Assembly (NCBI RefSeq): GCF_023065955.2
Contig: NW_026622874.1
Location: forward strand, 8,600,001-8,664,000
Origin: Ursus arctos
Taxonomy: Eukaryota > Chordata > Mammalia > Carnivora > Ursidae
Reading direction: 5' to 3'
DNA: 64,000 nucleotides
Made by a program: the position numbers and the translations under genes. Shown here one piece after another: positions 10,591 to 20,640 of the stretch. Each line of letters starts with the position of its first letter. Position 1 is the stretch's first letter. The notes under the pieces were generated by a model. The model worked only from the letters and a program-made list of their open reading frames with translations. It had not been told where the DNA came from and did no database searches.

Positions 10591-10802
10591 TGTGCTGTAA
10601 GCCCAGCATCCCTGATGTCAATGCCCACTCCTGGGAGGGACAGGGCAGGCACGCCAGAGCACGTGCTGGGTGGGGAGCAGAAGGGCTAGGAGCCTGAGAC
10701 CCCTTTCAAACCATGCAGCATGGTGTGGGCTCCTGGATGGGGGGATGGTCACAGCCTTGATGAGCAGCGAGGGATTCCACTTGAATGAGGAGACAGAGAG
10801 AT

Positions 10803-11045
10803 TGGATGGGGAATGAAGGGGTGGAGGGGTGGGGTAGGGGGATTGGGGGGTTGAATGGGTGGGGGGATGGAGGGATGGAAGGATGGGGGATGGAGGGTTG
10901 GGGGATGGAGGGTTGGGGGATGGAGGAGTAGGGGATGGGGGATGGAGGGATGGGGGATGGAGGAGTGGGGGAATGGAGGGGATGGAGAGATGGGGTGATG
11001 AAGGGGTGGGGGGAGGGGGGCATAGGGGGATGGGGGTGAAGGGAT
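10803..11045. repeat. G-rich GGGGATGGAGG-type minisatellite
   Basis: About 240 bp made of interrupted units such as GGGGATGGAGGGTT (clearest at 10885-10925) and related GGAT-rich words, with almost no C on this strand. G runs of three or more recur every few bases, so G-quadruplex formation is plausible. The Pro/His/Ser-rich open frames on the other strand are repeat artefacts. Confidence 0.9.
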
Positions 11046-13891
11046 AAAGAAGGAAGACAGCCAGAAGCAGCTTCTCGTGAGCACTGTACTAGGAAATGCA
11101 GCGAGAGAAAACAGCCACCACACTAAGGCACTGCTGTAGGAACACTTGTGACCAGGAATCAGAAAGACGGTAAAAGGCCACTGACTCAGGACAAACCTTC
11201 CTGCCCCCGTGGGGCAGCCATGCTTCTCCCATGCTGCAGGAAACTAGTCTCGCATCAGGACCACCGAGAAAGGCATTCCCTGGTCCTGGCGGGGTGGGAG
11301 GCTCCGAGGGCAGCGCTACCCCAGGTACCCCCTTGCTTTGAGTGACTGTCCCCATGACTGTTTTCCAAGCCCAACCCGGACCTGTAAAGGACAAATGTGA
11401 GCATATCTGTGGGAACAGTAGGTTGGGATATAAGGAGGGAGTCCATCCCACAACCCTTTGTAATCATCTTACTTAAAAAACCCGAATAGCAGTAATTTTC
11501 CTAATGAAACACATTTAAAAAGCACCTTTTGAGGTTTCTGTCCTAGTTTACGGGGAGCCGTTCGCAGCAGACGTCCTAGCCACCGTTGAACTGAACAGGC
11601 CACTCTAATTTATTCCTGAATTTCTCTTTTCCGGCAAAGACTCCAAGCTTTCTTAAATTCTTTTCACTTGCCTTCCATCCCAGCAGCAGACCCAACAGCT
11701 GGAATTCTGTTTCAGGCCATTTTTCCAAGTGTCACTTCATAAGAGCTGGTGGGAGGAAAAGCTGGCCGTGTCGCGTTGGGACTGTGACGTGGGCGCGGGG
11801 CAGTCGGCAGAGAAGCTCCTTGCCGAGCTGCTGCGCGTGCGTCCCATGTCACAGTATCACCGTCTGTAGAGAGGTCCCTTGGGTCACTCTCAAGCGGGAG
11901 GAACTACAGTCACTCTGTGACTGGCAAGAGCTTGCTGTATGTAAGACAGGCTATTCTGGAAAAATCTAGACTCTTCTTTGGGGCTTCTGGAAACTTCTAA
12001 GGGAATTTGACTCATTGCTCCAAATACACTTGACTTTGAAAGTTTCCTCTCAACCACGCGAATCTGTAGTGAAGAGTGTAGTCTCTGTGTGACATAACGT
12101 AGATGTGGCTGAACATTTGCGATCATGCAGTCTGTTGGGAGAACGGAAGCAGGGAGCACGAGGTTCCGACAGATCCATGCTCATCAACCACAATAAAAAA
12201 TCGATACAAAACGTCTGGAACGTTCAGTCAAGAGCCAGCATTCTGCGTGTGTATTTAGAAATAGGGAAATGCCGGAAGAAAGACCTGCACAAGTGAGCAG
12301 TGATTGTCTGCAGGTGTCCTGCTGCTTCCACGGGGACACCGAGGGAAGCTGGACATGCCAGTGCTACGGGCCATTCGGGCCATTTGCAGGACCCGCTTGG
12401 CACCGTGGTCCGGGCCACCGAGACAAGGCGGCTTTATTCCTGACTTTGGGCTGGAGATTGTGTTTCTTTTCCGAGGGCAGGCACCTCGCCTCCCTAGAAA
12501 GGTGGCCTCCCTAAGACTCGATAAATCTCAGTGACATCATGTCTCTTCGGGGCCCCAGGCCCTGCAGGAAGCAGGTGTTTCGTCGGAGTTTTCCCGCTGC
12601 CCTAACCTGCACTTGCCACTCAAGCAGCCCTGAGGGCTTAACACTTGAGGCTGTGTTCGCGGTTTTTCTGAATGACCTTGGCCGTCATCGCTCCTGGCTC
12701 TCTCCCCGCGGCCGCTATGTTACAGGGCCAGCGTCATCCAGGCCTGTGGGCTGTGCCAAGCCTGGAGAGGTTTGCGAAAGTAAGTCACCAGGGTCTCTGT
12801 GTGCCAGTCCACTGAAAACAAGAGGACCTTTTTGGAGAGGACCTGGAGTCACCACGTGCTTCTAAGGAAGACCTTCAGGCACAGGGAGGGAGGCCAGTGT
12901 GGGGGCCAAGTCTCCAGCGAGCGTCCTCTGAGGACTTGGCCGCGGAAAGCACTCTGCACTTAGCATCCTAGCCGCTGTGCGTTGTTGAACTGCTTGGAGC
13001 ACCAGGTTTGGGGGTTTTGTTGCTGACCCCCCACTTCCAAATTAAAAGCAAGGAGCAGGTTCCAGCACAAAATAACCGTGCATCAAGGCCGGGTGGAGCC
13101 CAGGGAGCACACGGGCCGCCAGCTTTCCGCAACTCCGTGCGGCTGGACACCCATCCCTGGGCTCTGGGGCAAAACCAGCCTGTTTTCTGAGATGGAAACC
13201 CGTGGGCTGTTCTCTTTCTAACATAAACACGGATCCCACCTGTACACTTCGATGTGTTTGCACGAACGTCGGCACCGATGTGAGCTCCTCCTCAGTCAAG
13301 ACGGGGAGCATTTCCGTTGCCTCGAGAGCTCCCTCCTGCCCCCTCCCTGCAGAACCCACCCCTGCCCCAGTGCAGGCGGCCAGGGTCAGCGTTCCTGCCA
13401 ACACAGGTGAGCTGAGCCTTGTAGAACTTCATGTAAACACAGTCATTCAGTTAACCCCCTGCATCTGGCTGGACATCAAGCAGTTTGTTCCTCTTCACGC
13501 ATCTTATGGATTCACCAGCAGGCGCTTGTCGCGTCTCCCGCTGAGGCTCGTCCTCACGCACAGACCGGGGCTGCTGCACGCCGTTCCTTCGCAGCCTCCT
13601 TGCACCTGCTCCTATCGCTCCGGGGTAAATAACGGGGGTGAAGGGTCGCAGAGTAGTGTCCACCCAGCAGTTTCCAGAATGGCTGTGATGACTTTTCGGC
13701 TGCGGAGGGCGTGAGGCTCTGTTGGCCCCCAGCCTGTGGTGGCCGTCCTTCCACCTGTTTTCCTGCGGACCCTTGCAGTAGCACAAGGACAATCAGGAGC
13801 CGGGTGGCCGAAGGTGAAGGTGTGAAAGGCTGCCAGCGTCCACTCTGCGAGGTGCCTGGGCCGCGTCTGCTGCCTGTCTGCACCTGCTGCG
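11046..13891. other. Intergenic DNA without a recognisable gene
   Basis: Mixed-composition unique sequence. The part near 11470-11760 and 11960-12260 is AT-richer and the part near 12300-13400 is GC-rich with intact CpGs. I see no coding similarity, RNA gene or clear repeat. Confidence 0.5.
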
Positions 13892-13929
13892 TCCTGGCTC
13901 CTTGCTGGCGTCCCGGCTCCTTGCTGGCG
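13892..13929. repeat. Two-copy 19-bp tandem duplication
   Basis: Two adjacent 19-mers (13892-13910 and 13911-13929) differ by a single T/C change in their fourth base: TCCTGGCTCCTTGCTGGCG and its TCCC variant. Confidence 0.9.
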
Positions 13930-14104
13930 GCCCTGAGAGCGGGCGGCGGGTGGACACACCCCCACGCATGGCCCCAAGCACCGCGCCATCTTCCACGCAT
14001 CCACAGGAAGAAACACAGACCCGCGAGGGACAAGCAACCTGTTCAGCTAGTCAGTTGCCCACACCGGGGTTCTTCAGACCCTGCTTTTCAATCCCACGTG
14101 GGGC

Positions 14105-14225
14105 CTGGATTTCGTTTGTGACTTTGGGACAAATCAGAGAACTCCTCTGAGTTTGTTTCCTCATTTGTTTTATGGGACGAAGGGTAGGGTTGTATGGTGT
14201 TATCCCAGCCCGTCTGGGTACTCGG
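14105..14225 (+). repeat. MIR SINE remnant
   Basis: The stretch about 14119-14180 reads as a MIR middle: 'tgactttgggacaaatcaga...ctgagtttgtttcctcattt' (pattern), corresponding to the 'gaccttgggcaagtcactt...cctcatctgtaaaatggg' block. Confidence 0.6.
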
Positions 14226-16984
14226 CGTCTTGCTCAGGCGTGGTGACCCTGGGTGTCTTCACTTGTTCTGCTGCTGCGTCTCCTAAGACAGACATTCCCT
14301 GAGGGGCGGTGTCTGCTGCCAGGGACAGCAGGGTCCTTTTCCTGAGCACGGTGGTCCCTTTGGGACTGTCGGGGACCAGCCCATGGGGCCGGCAACAAAA
14401 CCAATGAGCCCTGCGTGCTCCCTCCTCCTGTCTGCAGTCTAAAACTTCCTTATGGTTACAGTAAGGAAGCTATGCTCTTTTCCTCCATTTCAGAACTTCC
14501 TACGTATCCAAGGATTGACTCTTGCGTGTATTATGTCCTTCAGTAAAAACAGTGGCATTTCGAAGGCGTTCGCAGCCACCCTGCTTCACCCTCACAGTGC
14601 AGAGCCCAGGGAAGCTAGGTCGATGAGCTGTACTGCTTTTCCACACCGGACACCCTGTGTGTGGCGAGTCCGGGTTGATGGAGGAAGCAGATGTGACCGC
14701 TAGATGGCAGCCGCGAGCAACATGCTGGATTGGGATGGTGCCTGGACCGGTTCCCCAGGAGGCTAAGCCCTGCACCAGCCGACCTTGCAGAGACAGTGGC
14801 TCGGGGCAGAGGGCCTTCACATCCAGGCTGGGTCTCTCGGCAGAGAGCTCCGAAGGGCAGCAGCGGTCTGGGGTCTCCTGTGGCCCCGGGGTCACAAGAT
14901 CGATGGCCAGCAGCTGTTGGGTGCAGTTTTGTGAGTTACCCGTTATGCAAGGCAGGCAGACTTTAACTGGTTACATATATACTTAGCTGAACTGTGTTTA
15001 AAGCAGTTGATGTGTAAAAATTTGACTTTGGTGCTGGCAGGCTTGGTGCTAATGGTCCCAACCCGCCGAGAAGTAAACCACATGGGGGCCGCCTATAACC
15101 CGTCATTCAGGACACCCCTAAAGAAAATAGTAGGTGGGAGGCAGGACCTCCTTCGATCGCTCCATGTTCTCCGCCACTGCAGGGGCCAATGCAGAGAGCT
15201 GCAGGGTCGTCCCCAGACGGCTGCCCGACTGGCTTAGATCCCCCGTTCCGGCAGGAATAAAGCCCCCGCTTAGTGTCAGCCATAGCACGTGAGAGCCCGG
15301 GAGCAGGCTTGCCACCTGTCACCACCGGGGTCACTGCCTCCACACACACTTCCGACGTAAGAACAGACCGAAGCTTCAGAGCACCGTGAAGGTCCCCGCC
15401 ACAACCTCAGCTCAGCTCAGTCAGCAGATCCTCCATCATCCCAGCGAAACCAGGTGACCGTGTACTTGGCCGCTGGACCATCCTTGTCAATGAAATTCTG
15501 AGCTGGTTATAAAAATAAAAGTGAAATAATGCCATCTCATCTGAGATGCCGCCAACTGTCATTTATCTGATGAACCACTAATACACAGGCCGATTGTATA
15601 ACGCATCCTGGTTGTTCAGTGTTAACTATGAAAACATGCTTCAGAATGGACGATGCAACAGTAAATGCCTGCCTTGTGGCCGAGCCCACGCTCCTCCTGC
15701 CACACATGCCCCCGACCCCATGGTGACCAAAAGGTCTCCGAGGTCCCTTTCCGCTCCCATGTCCCTGGGCAAGCCTCAGAGTGCTTTCTCTGGGCCCAGA
15801 CGCCCCCACGGGAACGAGGCCCCTGGGTCTCTCAGACATCAGGAGACTCGGCACCTGACATTCTTAGCAGCGGGACACACGGGGGCCCAGCTGGAAGCAG
15901 CGGTTCTCCGCCGCTGGGGCTGTGGGAAGCGGCAGCAGACAGAGGGTCAGGGCCAAGGCCGGGAGGTGGACCCCAGCCTAGAGGGGCCACACTTGCCCTC
16001 TAGGGAAGGAAAACTAATGTCCCTCCCCCCTTCTGAGTTCCCAGAGGAGACTCCTGTAATGAAAGACAAATGAGCACAATTGTCACGGAGACCTCACGCT
16101 TTCGTGGACAACGCCCAGGGCACCTGAGTCGCTCCCGAGGTGGCCCAGAGTTCTGGCCTAGATGTCACTCTGGGGAAAGGGGAGGGTGCAGGACTCCTGG
16201 GTGGGGGGCGGGGAACGTGATGTGTAGGAAAGGGACCGGGCCCTAGAAGCCTGGTGGCAGAATGACAGCTTGTGACAAGTCTGCCCAGGGTCGACGGCAC
16301 CCCGTCCCCTGTCCTGTGGCCCAGCCAGTCCTCCCGGGACGCGGTCGTGAAACCTGAGATTGTTCAGAGGATCCATCCTCAGACAAGGAACCTCAGAGAA
16401 ACCTCTCCCTGCACCTGCTGTCCTTCAAGTGCCTACAACTCAAAATAGCCAGCTGGCCACTGTGCTGGCCCTTGGGGTGGCGTGTCCTTGATCGCGTCAG
16501 GGAAGGAGGGTCCGTCTGGGCCCCAGACCCTCCCAAGCAGCCCGTCACCAGCTCTAAGAATACTGCTGCCTAAAAATCTGCAAGTCTACTTCCCATCCTC
16601 CCCACCCAGTTTTTGGTTCTGGTTCTCAGCCCGGGGCCCGGGGCCCAGTCACCATGGAACTTTCCAGAACCATTCACACCAGCCCCCATCCCCCACACAC
16701 TCCATCAGGACCCCTGGAGGGCTTTGTCCGCAAGTCCCCCTGGTGGTTCTCACGGGAGGGTCACTGCTTCCACCCCAAGGATCCCAACCTCTCCTGGACA
16801 GTGGGATCAGCTGGAGAGCCATAGGGTGGGGCCCAGGCGTTGATGTGTATCAGCAGCCTGGGGCCCCAGCATGCCCCAGGGCTTGGCATCCTGGCTCTGG
16901 GTGCTCCTCCTGCCCCCTCAGCCTTCCGCACAGCAGCCAGTACCCTCCAGCCATAAGCCCCATCCTGTCACCCTCCAGCTTAAA
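14226..16984. other. Intergenic DNA without a recognisable gene
   Basis: Unique GC-rich sequence with one AT-rich island (about 15470-15680) that has the look of a conserved non-coding element: few repeats, ATTA/TAAT words, 'atttatctgatgaacc'. G/C-rich runs such as that at 16622-16648 occur, and there are many short open frames, none protein-like. Confidence 0.4.
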
Positions 16985-17410
16985 TCTCGAAATGGGACCT
17001 TACTGCATTTAGGATAAAACTCAGAATTCGTGCCTTGGCTTCTAAGGCTGTTCCTGAGATGCATCCAAGGCACCGCCAGCCTCCAGCAGGGGTGCCGGAA
17101 GGCATCCTGGAGGGGAGACCCACACCTGAGTGCCTTGGGTGCATAAAGACAGACCAGGAGGTGGGCAGAGGGGTCGGGTGCATCGGAGGCAAAGGGAGCA
17201 GACCAGCCCCCTGAGGAATCTTTGGGAGTGAACGGATGTGGAACTGGGAGGGCGTCCCCTTCACTGTGATGCTTGTCCCACTCTTGTACCTTGCTCTCCC
17301 CTCATGTCTGGAGCCCTTGAGAACAGGGGTCTTGCTGCTTGTCTGCTGGTTGGACTGTCTCATCTCTGCTCTCGAGTTGCCAGGTGCTGGTCTGGGACAC
17401 ACAAGAGATG
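16985..17410 (+). repeat. L2 LINE remnants
   Basis: The segment near 17003-17060 has the L2 phrase pattern 'ttactgcatttaggataaaact...ccttggcttctaaggc'. The segment near 17265-17400 looks like an L2 3' end ('tgtctggagcccttgagaacaggggtcttg'). Both are on the + strand, so they may be parts of one decayed copy. Confidence 0.55.
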
Positions 17411-17554
17411 CACGTAGAAGGAAGGAAAGAGGGGCATTGTGGGGGCCGGCCAGAGCAGAGGCACATGCGCCTCTGGGACTGCCTGGGGAGTGGGACAAAC
17501 CGCCGTGACCTCGGACTCGTTGTAAGAACAAACAGACGTCACTGAAGGGTTTTA

Positions 17555-17660
17555 AGCTCGAAGGGACATGGCAGGATCAGTGCTTTAAGACATTCTCCTG
17601 CTGCATGAGGAGGACGCTCATGAGGTTGCAAAGACACTTCCTGAGGGCAGTGGATTTTAG
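17555..17660 (-). repeat. L2 LINE remnant, antisense
   Basis: The order 'gaagggttttaagc...ggacatggcaggatcag...ttctcctgctgcatgagg' corresponds to the reversed L2 segment (ggagggttttgagcagagg, gtgacatgatcagat, then ctggctgctgtgtggag). Confidence 0.5.
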
Positions 17661-17844
17661 TGAATAGACTTTAAAAAGTTTTAATTATATTTTAGGAACT
17701 CAGGCAGAAAGGGATGAGGACAAAAAAGATGAGGCCCCAGCAAGCGGGACCCCAAGATTCTGAGCTGGGCTGGGGCTCTGGGGGCACATGAGAACACAGC
17801 AGGCTGGGGAACACAGGAGGCCTCCCCCATGAAGGGCCCTGCCA

Positions 17845-18000
17845 AAACCACGTTGGGCCTCAGTGTTTCCATCTGTAGAATGAGGAAAATATTAGTGCCG
17901 AGCTCACAGGGCTCCTGAGGATTCAGTGAGGTGGCACCTATACGGGGCTTGTCTCAGCACCTGGCACACAGTAGGCACTCACTACATATTGGCCAGTATC
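17845..18000 (+). repeat. MIR SINE, 3' half
   Basis: A good MIR match by eye: 'ttgggcctcagtgtttccatctgtagaatgagg' at 17850-17884, then 'cacagggctcctgaggattcagtgagg', then 'gcacctggcacacagtaggcactca' at 17959-17983 (patterns). This is the best-preserved MIR in the window. Confidence 0.8.
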
Positions 18001-18139
18001 GCTTCAAAGCAAAGGGGCTATACATGGGGTCAGTGAGAAGCAGGCAGGCTGGGATGAGTGGACTGGAAGTGGGGCTGGGGAAGCCCTTACATCCTTTCAA
18101 GGCTTTAGGGGTCCACTAGTGGAATCCTGCTGTTTCACC

Positions 18140-18603
18140 CAGAAGGGCAAGATTTGAAGTTGGGCGAGATTTGAAGTTGAGAGGAAGGTGTCAAGGATGC
18201 TCCCAGGATTCTGGGGCCATTCATTGATCACATAGTGAAGAGTGGTCTGCAGATAAGATGACAACTTAGAGTCAGAGGCTCTGATGCCAGAGTGCCTGGG
18301 GGGCTTCTGGATATTAGGAAAGAGACCCAGCTGGACATGCTGTTTTGGGCATCATCAATACCAAGGGAGAAGTTGAGGCAGAGTGGAAGAGCGTGGAGAA
18401 TGAGCAACCCCGGGGTCAAGGAATGAGATCTGGAAAACACCCATATTTAAGCGGCAAGTAGAAGAAAGGGCACGGAGAGAGGACACTAAGGAGGAGGGAT
18501 CAGAGATGTGGGTGTGGACCAGGATAGAGCAGCAGCATAGAAGCCAGGAGCCTGGTTCAAAAAATAGAGACATATTGGGCAACTGTGCGGTGGGGGGGCA
18601 GGT
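18140..18603. repeat. Left half of an old dispersed repeat interrupted by the GGAT array
   Basis: The stretch resembles a mammal-wide repeat with phrases of the type 'gagccctggggaacaccaacatttaagg' (here 18400-18455 in diverged form). Its continuation is found only after the tetranucleotide array, at 19721. I do not name the family with confidence; an ancient LINE is likely. Confidence 0.4.
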
Positions 18604-19720
18604 AGATGGATGGGTGGGTGGATGGAAGGATGGGTGGTTGGAAGGATAGACAGATGGAAGGTTGGGTGGGTGAATGAATGGATGGATAGATGGATCGACG
18701 GATGGAGGGATGGAAGGATGGGTGGATGGATGGATGAAGAATGGATGGAAGGGTGGGTGGATGGAAGGATGGACGGATGGATAGATGGAAGGGTACATGG
18801 ATGGAAGGATGGGTGGATGAAAGGATGGATGGAAGGATAGGTGGATGGAAAGATAGATGGACAGACAGATGGAAGGATGGATGCATGGAAAGATGGGTGG
18901 ATGGAAGGATGGATGGAAGGATGGATGGATGGAAGGATGGATGGAAAGATGGGTGGATGGAAAGATGGATGGGTGGGTGGGTGGATGGGCGGATGGATGG
19001 ATGGATGGAAGGATGGGTGGACTGACGGATGGAAGGATGGATGGAAGGGTGGGTAGAAGGGTGGGTGGATGGAAGGATGGACAGGTGAATGGAAGGATGG
19101 GTGGATGGAAGGTTGGGTGGGTGGGTGGATGGAAGGTTGGGTGGGTGGATGGATGGATGGATGGAAGGATGGAAGGATGGATGGATGGAAAGATGGATGG
19201 AAAGATGGGTGGATGGAAGGATGGATGGGTGGATGGATGGGCGGATGGATGGACGGATGGGTGGATGGATGGATGGATGGATGGATGGATGGATGGATGG
19301 AAGGATGGATGGAAGGATGGGTGGATGGAAGGATGGATGGGTGGATGGATGGATGGAAGGATGGATGGATGGGTGGATGGATGGGTGGATGGATGGATGG
19401 ATGGATGGAAAGATGGATGGAAAGATGGGTGGATGGAAGGATGGATGGGTGGATGGATGGGCGGATGGATGGACGGATGGGAGGATGGATGGATGGAAGG
19501 ATGGATGGAAGGGTGGGTGGATGGAAGGATGGATGGATGAATGAATGGAAGGATGGGTGGATGGAAGGTTGGGTGGGTGGATAGGTGGATGGATGGATGG
19601 ATGGATGGATGGATGGATGGATGGATGGAAGTATGGATGGAAGTATGGATGGATGGAAGGATGGGTGGATGCATGGATGGGTGGATGGATGCATGGATGG
19701 GTGGATGGACACACAGATGG
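18604..19720. repeat. (GGAT)n tetranucleotide array, about 1.1 kb, with higher-order repeat
   Basis: GGAT units with scattered variants (GGGT, GGAA, GGCG, GACG). A stretch at 19181-19261 recurs unchanged at 19401-19481, an offset of exactly 220 bp (55 units), so the array grew partly by segmental duplication. The very long Trp/Met/Asp/Gly frames on this strand and His/Pro/Ser/Ile frames on the other exist only because the unit length is not a multiple of three and has no stop codons. Confidence 0.97.
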
Positions 19721-20045
19721 TCACTGTCAAATGCTATGTAGAAATCCCATAAGAAAGGGCCTGGCTTTGGCTTGTGGAGGTCACTGATGTACTCAGAGCA
19801 GTGTCAGGAAGCAGAGGGCAGTTGTTTGGGGAATGACTAGTACTAGAGAGTGGAGACAACACGTGGAGACTGCTCTCGGAAACAACTTGGCTGTGGAGGG
19901 CAGAAAAGACAGGTGTTTAGGAGGGAGATGTGTTAAGAAAAGGTTTTGGCTTTGCTGTAAGACGGAAGAGTGTTGAGAGTGTTGATGTGCCCGTGGAGAC
20001 CTAGTAGGAGGGGACAGCTGAGGACCAGGGATTAAGGGGAGGGCC
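19721..20045. repeat. Right half of the old repeat split by the GGAT array
   Basis: Continues the family begun at 18140, with the ordered phrases 'gtcaaatgct', 'tggaggtcactgatg', 'agtgtcagg', 'tggagacaacacgtgg' and 'aacttggctgtggaggg'. In the intact family these directly follow the left half, so the array expanded inside an existing copy. Confidence 0.5.
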
Positions 20046-20394
20046 CTGGTTGGGGGTGGGTACAAACAGGGGTGTGGACAAACGTGGAGCACAGGGCGGT
20101 GAGGGGAGGAGGGCAGGACATGGCTCAGGAGCCTCTCCAAGGCATCCAGGGCTGTGCCAAGAGCCTAGAGCAGGTGACGCGCCCGAACTCGGGAGAAACA
20201 GGATGAAGTGCAGTGTTTGTGGACCCAGCTGCTTCCCTGCGTCCGTAAAAAGCATGTGAGCTGTTCAGTGTGGATGCCTCTCATCCATCCCCTCCCAGCC
20301 CACAGCGGATGTGCTCCTGGCCGCGCTGGCTCCTTGGTCTACGTGTTTTTGGGAACTTTCTTCATCAGTCCCTTCAAACAACATGTGTGCACGT

Positions 20395-20640
20395 GTGCGA
20401 TTTCGTCTGGCTTAAAATTTCAGTTGGGAAAATTAAGCCGCGTAGATTCGTCATGGAAAGAAACGTTCACTTCTCCTAATAATCTGGATGTGGAGGGAAC
20501 AGGCATCTCAGCGAACACGGAGGAATTCTCTCTCCCATGAGCTCCCTCCTCGTTAATTGCACTTCACTTTCATGGAAAAATTTTTCCTTGAAGTCTTCCA
20601 CAATCTGAGTCAGCCTTGAAGTGAATCTTTTTGGGGAAAA
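20395..20640. other. AT-rich non-repetitive block with a 14-bp palindrome
   Basis: An AT-rich island in GC-rich surroundings with no repeat signature. It contains the perfect palindrome GGAAAAATTTTTCC at 20574-20587 and a related GGGGAAAAA at 20632-20640. Closely spaced GGAAA words are what NFAT-type factors bind, but function is not shown. The composition suggests a conserved non-coding element. Confidence 0.35.

Noticed and set aside
10803..11045. CRISPR-like or other spaced repeat array
   Set aside because: Units are contiguous and degenerate with no constant repeat and unique spacers; it is a minisatellite in vertebrate DNA.
18355..19730. Very long open frames of His-Pro-Ser-Ile repeats (minus) and Trp-Met-Asp-Gly repeats (plus), up to 439 codons
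   Set aside because: They are all frames of one stop-free 4-bp repeat, present on both strands and several frames at once.
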